64,000 bases of DNA from JAFDZO01 sp041859205 (GTDB lineage: Bacteria; Bacteroidota; Ignavibacteria; Tepidaquicellales; Tepidaquicellaceae). The first letter of the stretch is position 1, and each line of letters opens with the position of its first letter. Location: positions 28,915 to 92,914 of the forward strand of contig JBHEKU010000061.1 of assembly GCA_041859205.1 (NCBI GenBank), given 5' to 3'. The position numbers and the translations under genes were made by a program. A model generated the notes under the pieces. It did not search any database, was not told where the DNA came from, and worked only from the letters and a program-made list of their open reading frames with translations. Of this stretch, positions 52,937-62,193 are shown piece after piece.

Positions 52937-53776
52937 ATGATAACTAAAAAGAGTTTTAATATAAAAAATGAGTACGGCGATAATCTTACCACAGATATAC
53001 GATATGACGAAAGTAAAAAAGATTTACCGCTTGCAATTTTTGTTCACGGCTTTAAAGGATTTAAAGATTGGGGCGGATTTCCATACATGACTGACAAACT
53101 TGCTGAAGCCGGATTTTTTGTCGTAAGCTTTAATTTCTCCTATAACGGAGTTGGTGAAAAAGAGGATGAACTTGTTCACTTCACACGCCTTGAACTATTC
53201 GCAAAAAATACTTTCTCAAGAGAGCTTGATGACCTGGGCGATATAATAGATTATTTTGATGATATCAGAGAGAATTATAATTACGATTTCGGAACACTTA
53301 CTCTCATAGGTCACTCACGCGGAGGAGGATGTGTTATTCTGAAAACTTCACAGGATAAACGCGTTAAAAAGTTAATAACTCTTGCTGCAGTTTCGCACTA
53401 TGACAGATATACTGATAGAAAAAAGAATGAGTGGAAAGGAAAAGGATTTATCGAAGAGCCAAACTCACGCACAGGACAGATAATGAGAATGGATATTTCT
53501 CTGCTTGAAGATTTAGAAACAAATAAGGAAAGATTGGATATACAGGAAGCGATGAAAAGAATAGACGTGCCCGTTTTGATTCTTCACGGCGAACAGGATT
53601 TATCAGTGGATTACTCCAATGCAGAAACGCTGCACTCACTCAGCAATAAAGAGAAGACGCAATATAAATTAATTGAGAAGACGGGACATACATTCGGAGT
53701 TGTGCATCCCTTTGAAGGAACATCAAAGGCGTTTGATGATGTAATTGAAGAGTCAATTAAATTTATTAAAAATTAA
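52937..53776 (+). CDS. Alpha/beta hydrolase
   Basis: 279 residues from ATG 52937; a longer frame from 52841 would run out of frame through the yqgE gene and is rejected. AIFVHGFKGFKDWGGFP (oxyanion region), LTLIGHSRGGG with the nucleophile Ser (about 121), an Asp in HGEQDLSVD and His in KTGHTFG make the catalytic triad. Substrate unknown; esterase-like. Its last 11 nt overlap the convergent HDAC-like gene. Confidence 0.87.
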   Translation: MITKKSFNIKNEYGDNLTTDIRYDESKKDLPLAIFVHGFKGFKDWGGFPYMTDKLAEAGFFVVSFNFSYNGVGEKEDELVHFTRLELFAKNTFSRELDDLGDIIDYFDDIRENYNYDFGTLTLIGHSRGGGCVILKTSQDKRVKKLITLAAVSHYDRYTDRKKNEWKGKGFIEEPNSRTGQIMRMDISLLEDLETNKERLDIQEAMKRIDVPVLILHGEQDLSVDYSNAETLHSLSNKEKTQYKLIEKTGHTFGVVHPFEGTSKAFDDVIEESIKFIKN

Positions 53777-54674
53777 AAACCTCTTTCACGACTTCATAAG
53801 TCTGCCCATAACATTCTACCGTTAATTCAATCGGTTTCGCATATCCGCCGCCGAGCGCAATTGATACAGGTATATTTTTTTTCTTACATTCGTTCAAAAC
53901 CATATAATCTCTTTCGCGAAGTCCTTCTTTAGTTAAAGCAAGTCTGCCTAACGCATCTTCTTTCAGCGGATCCACTCCCGCAAGATATAATACTATATCG
54001 GGTTCAAAATCAAAAACAACATCAAGCTTATTTTCAAGAATGGATAAGTATTGCTCGTCATCAGTGTTATCCGGCAGCCTTACATCCAGCGTTGAAGGAA
54101 TTTTTTCATAGGGATAATTTTTCTCGCCATGCATATCCAGTATAAAAACATTTTTATTGTCTTTCAGAATGGATGACGTTCCGTTTCCCTGATGAACGTC
54201 TAAATCAATGATGGCAATTTTTCCGGCAAGATTATTTTTCTGAAGGTAAGTACTTACGATTGCAAAATCATTGAAGACACAATATCCTTCTCCATGCTCA
54301 CGGAATGCGTGATGAGTTCCACCGGATAGATTTCCTGCAACACCATTTTCCAAAGCAGATTTTGCTGATGCTAACGAGCCGCCGACTGATGCAAGCGAGC
54401 GGAGGAATAAATCATAGCTCCATGGAAGTCCAAGCTTTCTTATAGCTTTCTCATCTATCGAGCCTGTCCGGAATGATTCATAATAATCTTCTGAATGACA
54501 CAGCGAAATTTCTTCCTCTGTGGCAATGTTTGGTTCATATAATTCTGATTCTTGAAGAATATTATTGGTGAGAAGATACTCGCGGGTTAAACGATACTTT
54601 GTCATAGGAAATCTATGACCTTCCGGTAATGGTACTCTGTACTTATCTGTATAAAAAACTTTAAGCTTGCTCAA
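53766..54674 (-). CDS. Histone deacetylase superfamily protein
   Basis: 302 residues from TTG 54674, needed to keep the conserved start KVFYTDKYRVPLPEGHRFPM. GTHHAFREHGEGYCVFND (about 118-135), IIDLDVHQGNG with zinc Asp and His (about 154-164) and VLYLAGVDPLKEDALG with the second zinc Asp (about 225-240) are the deacetylase core. Bacterial members act on acetylpolyamines or acetyl-lysine; substrate unknown. Cytoplasmic. Confidence 0.9.
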   Translation of the reverse strand: MSKLKVFYTDKYRVPLPEGHRFPMTKYRLTREYLLTNNILQESELYEPNIATEEEISLCHSEDYYESFRTGSIDEKAIRKLGLPWSYDLFLRSLASVGGSLASAKSALENGVAGNLSGGTHHAFREHGEGYCVFNDFAIVSTYLQKNNLAGKIAIIDLDVHQGNGTSSILKDNKNVFILDMHGEKNYPYEKIPSTLDVRLPDNTDDEQYLSILENKLDVVFDFEPDIVLYLAGVDPLKEDALGRLALTKEGLRERDYMVLNECKKKNIPVSIALGGGYAKPIELTVECYGQTYEVVKEVFNF

Positions 54675-54696
54675 TCTCTTTTCTTAATATCCTTTC

Positions 54697-56289
54697 TTAA
54701 TATCCTTTTGTTATATCGACTGTATTTATAAAATCTTTTTCGCCGTTTGCAAAGCGCGAGATGTTTTCAATAACTTCATCCCATCTTTTTAAATCATCAT
54801 GAGGCGAGGCTGCTCTATGCGGTGATAGAATTACATTTTCCAGTTCATGGAAAGAAAAATTTTTAAAATCGTATGGATATTTTTTATCGTTAATTGTTTC
54901 CGGAGTGTAATTATACCATACATCTAATGCTGCTCCGGTAATCACATTATTCTTTAAAGCATTATAAAGAGCCTCTTCGTTTATAATTGCTCCTCTTGCA
55001 ATATTAACCAGCACCGAATTTTTATTTTTTCCGAGTAACTCTAATTCTTTAGCGCCAATAAGATTATTTGTTTCATCGGTATCGGGTAATGCAATTATCA
55101 ATGTATCAACTTCATTTAAAAATTCATGAAGCTGTTCAGGCAAATATTTTTTCTCTTTGGTTATCTCTCCACCGTTCCATGAACGCTTCAGAATATGGAA
55201 CGCAACATCAAATCCCGATAGGAACTTATGGATTTTTTTATTTATCGCTCCGTAGCCAAGCAAACCAACTTTTCTATCTCTAAGCGGAATTGAAACAGCT
55301 TCTTTATCACCCAATCTCCATTTGCCTTCCTTCATCCAGTTATGGTGCGGAACAATTTTATTCATCAGTGAAAGCAGCAAAGCTACTCCATGCTGAGCGG
55401 TAAAATAAGAGTTGCCATGTCCGTTAACTAAAATTATTTTTCTCTTTTCATTTAACTCCTTAAATAACTTCATCAGATGCTTTACTCCCGCTCCGGGATT
55501 TATAAACAGCTTTAATTCTTTTGCTTCTTTTATATATTCTTCATTTGGTTTCCAGCCGATTATAATATCTGCTTTACTATAATATTCCTTTTCAACCTCT
55601 ACATTTGTTTCTTTATCCTGAACTAAGAATTCAAGATTGGGAAATTTTTTCAATCCTTCTTTCAAATAGTTAAGAAGAATATCTTCAGGCTTCCATAGAA
55701 AAAGAATATTTATTTTATTGTTCATACCTGCCAGTCTTTCAATTGATTTTACAAATTCAGTTTTTGCATCCGTGTAATCGTTCTTATCTTCCCAATCTTT
55801 CCCGGACAATTCAACTTTTAATTTATAATATTCATCTCTTGCGTCGTCATTGCTTCTTAAATAATCTCTGAATGCAATATGTCTTCGCCACCAGCCACTG
55901 TCTAACTCTACTGAATGAATATGAAATAAATGCGGATGCTCTTTGCGGTCAAAATTATCATTATAGGTATATAATACTCTCGGTAATATATCGTTATTAG
56001 GATTTGCAGCTTTCACAAAATATCTTCTATCCGGAAGAACGTCTTCATACTTCTTATAATACACATATCCGGCTGCTATCATTTTACCCACCATTGCATC
56101 CAAATCCTCATATCTTCTCATACCAACCTGAATATCCACAACCGGCTTTGCGCCAAGTCCTTCTATTGCTGTGCTTCCAATATGTTCTATTACCGGATTA
56201 AACTCCTTCAGCAATTCAGTTAGAAGTTTCTTCTCCTCTTCAAATTTATTTTTCCATTGAGGGTTGTATGGTAAAATCTCCACTTTCAT
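54697..56289 (-). CDS. GrpB-domain / D-2-hydroxyacid dehydrogenase fusion
   Basis: 530 residues in one frame. Residues 1-185 form a GrpB nucleotidyltransferase-like domain (EHIGSTAIEGLGAKPVVDI, 35-53; HPHLFHIH, about 118). Residues 190-530 resemble a D-isomer 2-hydroxyacid dehydrogenase: GLLGYGAINKKIH (343-355) is the NAD site, NIARGAIINEEAL gives the catalytic Arg (about 432), DVWYNY the acid region and ILSPHRAA the catalytic His (about 492). An internal Met189 starts the second domain, as if two genes had merged. Substrate unknown. Confidence 0.82.
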   Translation of the reverse strand: MKVEILPYNPQWKNKFEEEKKLLTELLKEFNPVIEHIGSTAIEGLGAKPVVDIQVGMRRYEDLDAMVGKMIAAGYVYYKKYEDVLPDRRYFVKAANPNNDILPRVLYTYNDNFDRKEHPHLFHIHSVELDSGWWRRHIAFRDYLRSNDDARDEYYKLKVELSGKDWEDKNDYTDAKTEFVKSIERLAGMNNKINILFLWKPEDILLNYLKEGLKKFPNLEFLVQDKETNVEVEKEYYSKADIIIGWKPNEEYIKEAKELKLFINPGAGVKHLMKLFKELNEKRKIILVNGHGNSYFTAQHGVALLLSLMNKIVPHHNWMKEGKWRLGDKEAVSIPLRDRKVGLLGYGAINKKIHKFLSGFDVAFHILKRSWNGGEITKEKKYLPEQLHEFLNEVDTLIIALPDTDETNNLIGAKELELLGKNKNSVLVNIARGAIINEEALYNALKNNVITGAALDVWYNYTPETINDKKYPYDFKNFSFHELENVILSPHRAASPHDDLKRWDEVIENISRFANGEKDFINTVDITKGY

Positions 56290-56353
56290 TCTTGAAAAAA
56301 AATAGTATTTTTTGGATAGTCTAATATATATAAATTACTTTCAAATAAATTAT

Positions 56354-56560
56354 ATGAACTTAGAAACATCTAAAATAGAACTAATTGATTGGATTTTAAG
56401 TCTAAAAGATTCAAATGAAATTAAGAAATTATTAGATCTAAAAAACACTGAAAGCGGGGGTTCCCAAAAACGAAAACCCGGCTTTGGGAAAAATATATTT
56501 ACTTTTGTTTCTGAAGATTTCAACGAACCGTTAAAAGAATTTTCAGATTATAGTAAATGA
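56354..56560 (+). CDS. DUF2281-type antitoxin
   Basis: 68 residues from ATG 56354; a TTG-started form from 56312 is unlikely. The C-terminal RKPGFGKNIFTFVSEDFNEP resembles the DUF2281 tail that wraps PIN toxins. Its stop overlaps the toxin start as ATGA. Probable VapB-like partner. Confidence 0.8.
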   Translation: MNLETSKIELIDWILSLKDSNEIKKLLDLKNTESGGSQKRKPGFGKNIFTFVSEDFNEPLKEFSDYSK

Positions 56561-56943
56561 AACTTCTGATTGATACTCAAATATTAATATGGTATGCGGA
56601 AAGTAATCCTAAGCTTACAAATAATTTTGTTCAATTAATTAGTGATAATTCAAACGACGTATTTCTCAGCATCGTAAGCTTATGGGAAATCACGATCAAA
56701 AAAAGCCTTGGAAAGCTCAATTTTAATCTTACCTTAAATGAAATTGAGTCAATTCTTTTATTAAACAATTTTAAAATACTTCAATTTGATGTGAATGATC
56801 TTCAGGTGCTATTAGAATTACCCTATCATCATTCAGATCCATTTGATAGAATGATAATTTCACAAGCGATATGCGGAGATTATTTATTACTTTCAAACGA
56901 TAGCAAATTTAAAAATTATAAGTTAAAATTAACTTTAGAATAA
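56557..56943 (+). CDS. PIN-domain toxin (VapC-like)
   Basis: 128 residues. LLIDTQILIWY (Asp6), SLWEITIKKSLGKL (Glu about 44), DPFDRMIISQA (Asp about 95) and SNDSKFKNY (Asp about 116) are the acidic residues of the PIN nuclease site. It forms a type II toxin-antitoxin pair with the preceding gene. 2 nt before the MFS gene. Confidence 0.9.
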   Translation: MKLLIDTQILIWYAESNPKLTNNFVQLISDNSNDVFLSIVSLWEITIKKSLGKLNFNLTLNEIESILLLNNFKILQFDVNDLQVLLELPYHHSDPFDRMIISQAICGDYLLLSNDSKFKNYKLKLTLE

Positions 56944-56945
56944 GT

Positions 56946-58160
56946 TTGCTTTCTCCTCTTAAAATTCCTGAATTTAAATTCTATCTCCTTGCACGTCTGA
57001 GCATGATGCTTGCAACGCAAATGCAGGCAGTTATCGTCGGATGGCAGATTTATGAAATCACAAAAGACCCGTTCTCATTGGGGCTTATCGGACTCGCAGA
57101 GGCAATTCCATCGCTTTCAGTTTCTTTATATGCAGGTCACGTAGCAGATAGAAATGACAGGAAAAAAATCGTCTTCTTCGCTTCAGCTATAATGCTTATA
57201 TGTTCAGTCTCTCTTTTAATTATCTCTGCAAATATTTCACCTGCAATAGTTTCCAATAAATTATATTTAATATACGGAGTGATTTTTTTAAGCGGTATCG
57301 GTCGCGGATTTTTAAGTCCCGCTAACTTTGCCTTCCTTGCGCAGATAATCCCAAGAGAACTTTACCCGAAAGCAGTTTCATGGAGCACAACTAACTGGCA
57401 GATAGGTGCAGTCGCCGGTCCCGCTATCGGAGGTTTAATTTACGGCTTTTACGGAGTGGTTGCCTCCTATTCAACTGACGTTTTCCTTACAACTGTATCA
57501 CTTATTTTTGTTCTTCTTATAAAAAAGAAACCGTTACCGGTTTACGATATAGCTGAATCATTGAAAGAAAGTATTTCCGCCGGAGTAAAGTTTGTTTTCA
57601 AAAATAAATTTATTCTCAGTGCAATAACTTTAGATTTATTCGCAGTGCTCTTCGGCGGAGCGGTTGCATTGCTGCCCGTATTCGCATCTGAAATTTTAAA
57701 AGTCGGACCGCAAGGTCTGGGAGCATTACGCGCTGCCCCTGCAATCGGCGCTGTTGTAATGGGATTAATAGTGACGCGCAAGCCGCTCACACATAATGCC
57801 GGAAGAAATTTACTTGTTACGGTTTTTGCATTCGGATTATGTATGCTTACATTCGGACTCTCAACAAATTTTTATTTATCTTTATTTGCCCTTGCATTAA
57901 GCGGAGCGTTCGACCAGGTCAGTGTTGTTATCCGCGCTTTAATAATGCAGCTGCAAACTCCTGAAAATATGAAGGGAAGAGTTTCATCGGTTGATAGCAT
58001 TTTCATAGGCTCGTCGAATGAGATTGGCGCGTTCGAATCCGGCTTTGCAGCCAAGCTTCTCGGCACTGTGCCATCTGTTGTAATGGGCGGCTGCATGACT
58101 TTATTAGTGGTGGTATTAGTTGCCCTAAAATTTCCAAATCTACGAAAACTTAAACTATAG
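56946..58160 (+). CDS. MFS transporter (EntS-like subgroup)
   Basis: 404 residues from TTG 56946, about 12 helices. The pattern QMQAVIVGWQIYEITKDPFSLG and the loop GHVADRNDRKK (about 59-69) match the enterobactin-exporter-like MFS_3 group. Substrate unknown. It starts 2 nt after the PIN toxin stop, but has no apparent link to it. Confidence 0.88.
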   Translation: MLSPLKIPEFKFYLLARLSMMLATQMQAVIVGWQIYEITKDPFSLGLIGLAEAIPSLSVSLYAGHVADRNDRKKIVFFASAIMLICSVSLLIISANISPAIVSNKLYLIYGVIFLSGIGRGFLSPANFAFLAQIIPRELYPKAVSWSTTNWQIGAVAGPAIGGLIYGFYGVVASYSTDVFLTTVSLIFVLLIKKKPLPVYDIAESLKESISAGVKFVFKNKFILSAITLDLFAVLFGGAVALLPVFASEILKVGPQGLGALRAAPAIGAVVMGLIVTRKPLTHNAGRNLLVTVFAFGLCMLTFGLSTNFYLSLFALALSGAFDQVSVVIRALIMQLQTPENMKGRVSSVDSIFIGSSNEIGAFESGFAAKLLGTVPSVVMGGCMTLLVVVLVALKFPNLRKLKL

Positions 58161-58202
58161 CTTATTGAAACCATTGAAGGTTTTTATTCGTCTATAAAAT
58201 TA

Positions 58203-59993
58203 ATGAACATTTATAAATTTACCCTCATGAAAATATTAAAAAAAATTAACCTTATTCTTTTAGTTTTATTATTAACTTCTTCGTTTGTGTTTTCGCAGGG
58301 GAAAACCGATGAAGAGAAATTAAAAGATCTTGATGAATTAGTTAATAAGTATTTGAAAGACTGGAACGTACCCGGTGTAGGAATTTCAGTTGTAAAAAAC
58401 GGAAAGATTGTTTTAGCCAAAGGCTATGGCTATAGAGATGTTGATGGTAAACTTCCTGTAACTGAAAATACTTTGTTCGCAATTGGTTCATGCACGAAAG
58501 CATTTACTGCAATTGATAACTGCATCTTAGTACAAAAGGGAGAGCTTAATTTAGATAAGCCCGTCATCAACTATATGCCTACTTTCAAAATGTATAATGA
58601 TTATGTAACTATGAATATGACTGCCCGCGATTTGCTTACACACCGTTCGGGATTGCCGCGTCATGACTTAATGTGGTACGGCTCTGATTTATCCCGTCAG
58701 GAATTATATAACAGGCTAAGATTTCTTGAACCCTCAGCAGGCTTCAGGGAAAAATTTCAGTATCAGAATCTTATGTACATGACGGCAGGAATTTTAGTTG
58801 AAACTATTGCAAAAGATACATGGGAGAATTTTACAAAACAGAATATCCTTATTCCTCTTGAAATGAACAGCACTAATTTTTCAACGTATGAATCAAGAGC
58901 TACTAACGATTTTGCAAGACCTTATCGAGAAGAAAAAGATAAAGTAAAATTGATTGACTTCAGAGATATTCCCTCTGTAGGTCCGGCCGGAAGCATAAAC
59001 TCCAATGTGAAAGATATGGCTAACTGGGTAATAATGCATCTTAACAACGGGAAATTTAACGGTAAAAAAATTGTTGATGAGGAGATGGTTATTACTACGC
59101 ACACACCGCAGATAGTAGTTCCCTCAATTCCGAACAAAGAACTTTTTTACGGAAGCTATGGGCTTGGATGGTTAGTAAACCAATACAGAGGACATTTAAG
59201 ACTGGAGCACGGCGGAAACATCGACGGTTTTTCGGCAAACGTTTGTCTGCTGCCAAATGATTCTATTGGGATTGTGATTCTTACAAATCTTGACGGTACG
59301 AATATGCCGAACGTTGTAAGAAATTCAATTATAGACAGAATGCTTGAGCTTGAAACAATTGACTGGAGCGCAAGATTATTAGAGGGAAAGAAAAAAGATG
59401 ACAGCACTGAAAAACCCGAGACACAAAAAGATCCGAATCAAAAAGAAGGAACTACTCCGTCACATCCGTTAATTGATTATGTTGGTAAATTTGAAAATGA
59501 AGCATACGGTACTATGAAAATAGAATTGAAGAATGATAACCTGTTGATTGACTATCATACAATAAAGATACCTTTGGCTCATTATCATTATGATTATTTC
59601 AAATCCACAAGTGAAGATATGCCCCCTATGCTTGTAAATTTTAATCTTGATGAAAAAGGCAATGTATCAAAAATTTATGCTCAGCTTGAACAGGGTGTAA
59701 AAGATATTGAGTTTAAAAAAGTCCCTGAGTTTAAAGATAACGCTGCATCTTATGAAAAGTTTGCAGGCGAATATGATTTGCAGGGCGTAACTGCGAAAGT
59801 AAGTATAAAAAATAATGTTCTGAAATTACTTATTCCCGGACAGCCTGAGTATGAGTTAATACCTACCGGTAAAAATAATTTTGATATAAAAGATCTCAAA
59901 GCTTACTCCGTTACATTTAATATCAGTGATGGCAAAGTTAGTGAAATTCAATTCAATCAGCCAAACGGAGTATTTAAAGCGCCTAAAAAATAG
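58203..59993 (+). CDS. Serine hydrolase (beta-lactamase class C fold) with C-terminal DUF3471-like domain
   Basis: 596 residues; start ATG 58203 or, with a better signal peptide, ATG 58227. Residues about 40-390 are the class C/Pfam beta-lactamase domain: SCTKAF (S-x-x-K, near 99), YQNLMY (Tyr-x-Asn), and HGGNIDGFSA (about 338). From about 420 a beta-rich tail (YVGKFENEAYG, YEKFAGEYDL) resembles DUF3471. Such proteins are mostly esterases or peptidases in the periplasm; resistance is not implied. Confidence 0.9.
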   Translation: MNIYKFTLMKILKKINLILLVLLLTSSFVFSQGKTDEEKLKDLDELVNKYLKDWNVPGVGISVVKNGKIVLAKGYGYRDVDGKLPVTENTLFAIGSCTKAFTAIDNCILVQKGELNLDKPVINYMPTFKMYNDYVTMNMTARDLLTHRSGLPRHDLMWYGSDLSRQELYNRLRFLEPSAGFREKFQYQNLMYMTAGILVETIAKDTWENFTKQNILIPLEMNSTNFSTYESRATNDFARPYREEKDKVKLIDFRDIPSVGPAGSINSNVKDMANWVIMHLNNGKFNGKKIVDEEMVITTHTPQIVVPSIPNKELFYGSYGLGWLVNQYRGHLRLEHGGNIDGFSANVCLLPNDSIGIVILTNLDGTNMPNVVRNSIIDRMLELETIDWSARLLEGKKKDDSTEKPETQKDPNQKEGTTPSHPLIDYVGKFENEAYGTMKIELKNDNLLIDYHTIKIPLAHYHYDYFKSTSEDMPPMLVNFNLDEKGNVSKIYAQLEQGVKDIEFKKVPEFKDNAASYEKFAGEYDLQGVTAKVSIKNNVLKLLIPGQPEYELIPTGKNNFDIKDLKAYSVTFNISDGKVSEIQFNQPNGVFKAPKK

Positions 59994-60030
59994 AATAAGA
60001 AATATAATAAAGAGATATAAATCAATTACC

Positions 60031-60064
60031 AGACGGCTGCGAAGATAAAATTGCAGCCGTTTTA
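60031..60064 (+). terminator. Intrinsic terminator
   Basis: ACGGCTGC pairs with GCAGCCGT over a 13-nt loop and a T-run follows, 38 nt after the serine hydrolase stop. Confidence 0.85.
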
Positions 60065-60100
60065 ATTTTAAACAATTCTCATACCAAAATAAAATATTCA

Positions 60101-60120
60101 TCCCTACTAATAGGGAAGAT
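60101..60120. repeat. CCTACTAATAGGGAAGAT element, copy 2
   Basis: TCCCTACTAATAGGGAAGAT contains the same 18-base string as the element at 12596-12620. It opens the second repeat island. Confidence 0.55.
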
Positions 60121-60261
60121 TTTATTTGAACTAAAAAATAAATCATTTATCTTATAGAGGTTTTTGATTAGTGATTATTGTTTATAGCCGATGCTTCAAC
60201 TTTACATAATAACCCGACCAGATTACAATTAACAATTAGCAATGAACAGTTAACAGAAAAC

Positions 60262-60480
60262 CCGACCAAAACCCGACCAAATTCAGAAATGAAATTTGTC
60301 AGTATTGAAAAAACAATAACGGGATTTCAGAAATCCGACCAAAACCCGACCAAATTCATAAATGAAATTTGTCAGCGTTGAAAAAACAATAACGGGATTT
60401 CAAAAACCAGACCAAAACCCGACCAAATTCAGAAATGAATTTTGTCGGCATTGAAAAAACAATAACTGGGTTTACAAAAA
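60262..60480. repeat. Three tandem 73-bp repeats
   Basis: Units at 60262-60334, 60335-60407 and 60408-60480, each exactly 73 bp. Each begins CCGACCAAAACCCGACCAAA (third: CAGACC) and holds TTGAAAAAACAATAAC. There are no unique spacers, so it is not CRISPR. An overlapping open frame of 67 codons follows only the repeat and is not counted as a gene. Confidence 0.88.
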
Positions 60481-60497
60481 TAATTATATCTTAGGAT

Positions 60498-60551
60498 AGA
60501 CAAATTCTCCCCTTGAGGGGAGTCCCGACGAAGTCGGGGAGGGGTGTTTGA
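60498..60551. repeat. CTCCCCTTGAGGGGAG palindromic repeat, second copy
   Basis: AGACAAATTCTCCCC leads into the palindrome and the CGACGAAGTCGGGGAGGGGTG stretch, nearly identical to the copy at 13012-13066. Confidence 0.8.
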
Positions 60552-60583
60552 ATGACCACCCACCGTTCCCGCTAAAGTGGTTC

Positions 60584-60667
60584 GTATTGTAAAAACAACA
60601 ACGGGATTTTGATCCCGCTAAAGACCGGACTGAGCTACGCTCAGAAACCCGTCAAAAATTCATCAAA
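60584..60667. repeat. Partial, interrupted copy of the 131-bp repeat
   Basis: GTATTGTAAAAACAACAACG and ACCCGTCAAAAATTCATCA are shared with the repeats at 12867 and 13118, but a 45-bp segment (GGATTTTGATCCCGCTAAAG onward) sits between them. A CCCGCTTTAGCGGG palindrome follows at 60740-60753. The remainder to 60830 shows nothing recognisable. Confidence 0.65.
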
Positions 60668-60830
60668 GTTGAAAAATCCTGCTGATAATTTTTTTGGCGA
60701 AATTGAATTCTGAATTTTACATTTTACCGGTTATCAAATCCCGCTTTAGCGGGGCTAAATTCTCACAGGTTTTGTAATAGCCCTTATAAAATAAATTGTA
60801 TAATTTTATTTTAAACATTTAAAGAAAATT

Positions 60831-62183
60831 TTGGGAAATAAAATAACACTTGTCGGCGCAGGACTCGCCGGCTCACTGCTTGCAGTCTATCTTGCAAAAA
60901 AGGGCTTTGAAGTAAATGTATACGAAAGACGTTCCGATATGCGCAAAGGTCCCGTTGAGCGCGGCCGCTCTATAAATCTTGCCTTATCTACAAGAGGAAT
61001 TCACGCGCTGAAAGAAATAGGTCTGTATGATGAGATAAAAAAGATTGCAATCCCCATGTATGGGAGAATGATGCATCCCGTTGAAGGCGAACTTATGTTT
61101 CAGCGGTACGGGAAAGATGACAGTGAATATATAAATTCAGTTTCACGTTCGACATTGAATATGAAGCTGATGGATTTGGCCGAACAGTATAGTAATATAA
61201 AAATTCATTTTAATCAGAGATGCACAGGAATGAATTTTGATACAGGTAAATGTTTTTTTGTTAATGATTTAACCAATGAAAATTACTCGGTGCAGTCAGA
61301 TACAATAATCGGAACTGACGGTTCTGCTTCTGCTTTAAGAATTGATATGCTGAAGCTGCCACGCTTTGATTTTTCACAGGAGTATCTTCAGCACGGTTAT
61401 AAAGAACTGAACATTCCTGCCGGAGCAAATGATTCGTTTCAGATGGAGAAGAACGCTCTTCACATCTGGCCCCGTGGTACATTTATGCTCATAGCATTAC
61501 CGAATCTTGACGGAAGCTTTACCTGCACACTTTTTCATCCTTTCGATGGTGAAGAAGGTTTGAACAATCTAAACAGTAAAGAGAAAGTCCTGACATTCTT
61601 CAAAAAGTATTTTCCTGACTCGCTTAGTTTAGTTGAAAATATAGAGAAGAGTTTTTTCGCAAATCCTACAGGAAATTTAATGACTGTTCGCTGCGGTCCG
61701 TGGTATTATAAAGATAAAGTCGCCTTGCTTGGCGATGCAGCGCATGCAATTGTTCCGTTTTTTGGTCAGGGTATGAATGCTGCTTTCGAAGACTGCACGG
61801 TGCTGAATGAATGTATCGAAAAATATGGTAATGACTGGAATAAAATTTATCCTGAGTATTTCAGCTTAAGAAAAGCAAATACCGATGCCATAGCAGACTT
61901 AGCTCTTGAAAATTTTATTGAGATGAGAGATAAGATAGCCGATAAAAGATTTTTACTGAATAAAAAAATAGAAGCAGAGTTATTTAAAAGATTTCCGGAT
62001 ACATTCGTTCCGAAATATTCGATGGTCACGTTTTACAGGTTTCCATATTCCACAGCATTGAACAGAGGAAATATTCAGCAGGATATTTTGAATGAATTAA
62101 GCGAAGGGAAAAATACAATAGAAGAAATTGATTTTTCTATGGGAGAAAAACTGGTGAAGGAAAAACTTTCTAAAATAATCTGA
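60831..62183 (+). CDS. kmo: Kynurenine 3-monooxygenase
   Basis: 450 residues from TTG 60831, which keeps the FAD motif VGAGLAGSLLAVYLAKKG at 8-25. ERGRSINLALSTRG (about 43-56) and SVSRSTLNMKL are family blocks; GDAAHAIVPFFGQGMNAAFEDC (about 302-323) is the FAD ribityl site. A hydrophobic C-terminal anchor is not seen. It hydroxylates L-kynurenine in tryptophan breakdown. No other kynurenine-pathway gene is adjacent. Convergent with the rhomboid gene. Confidence 0.93.
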   Translation: MGNKITLVGAGLAGSLLAVYLAKKGFEVNVYERRSDMRKGPVERGRSINLALSTRGIHALKEIGLYDEIKKIAIPMYGRMMHPVEGELMFQRYGKDDSEYINSVSRSTLNMKLMDLAEQYSNIKIHFNQRCTGMNFDTGKCFFVNDLTNENYSVQSDTIIGTDGSASALRIDMLKLPRFDFSQEYLQHGYKELNIPAGANDSFQMEKNALHIWPRGTFMLIALPNLDGSFTCTLFHPFDGEEGLNNLNSKEKVLTFFKKYFPDSLSLVENIEKSFFANPTGNLMTVRCGPWYYKDKVALLGDAAHAIVPFFGQGMNAAFEDCTVLNECIEKYGNDWNKIYPEYFSLRKANTDAIADLALENFIEMRDKIADKRFLLNKKIEAELFKRFPDTFVPKYSMVTFYRFPYSTALNRGNIQQDILNELSEGKNTIEEIDFSMGEKLVKEKLSKII

Positions 62184-62193
62184 TAAAAATTAT

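Noticed and set aside
58203..59993. Class C beta-lactamase giving resistance
   Set aside because: The fold motifs are shared by many esterases and peptidases, and the C-terminal DUF3471-like extension is typical of those, not of AmpC.
60178..60381. 67-codon plus-strand frame
   Set aside because: It reads through the 73-bp tandem repeats and has no recognisable protein features.
60262..60480. Possible CRISPR array
   Set aside because: The 73-bp units are contiguous with no unique spacers, and no cas genes are present.
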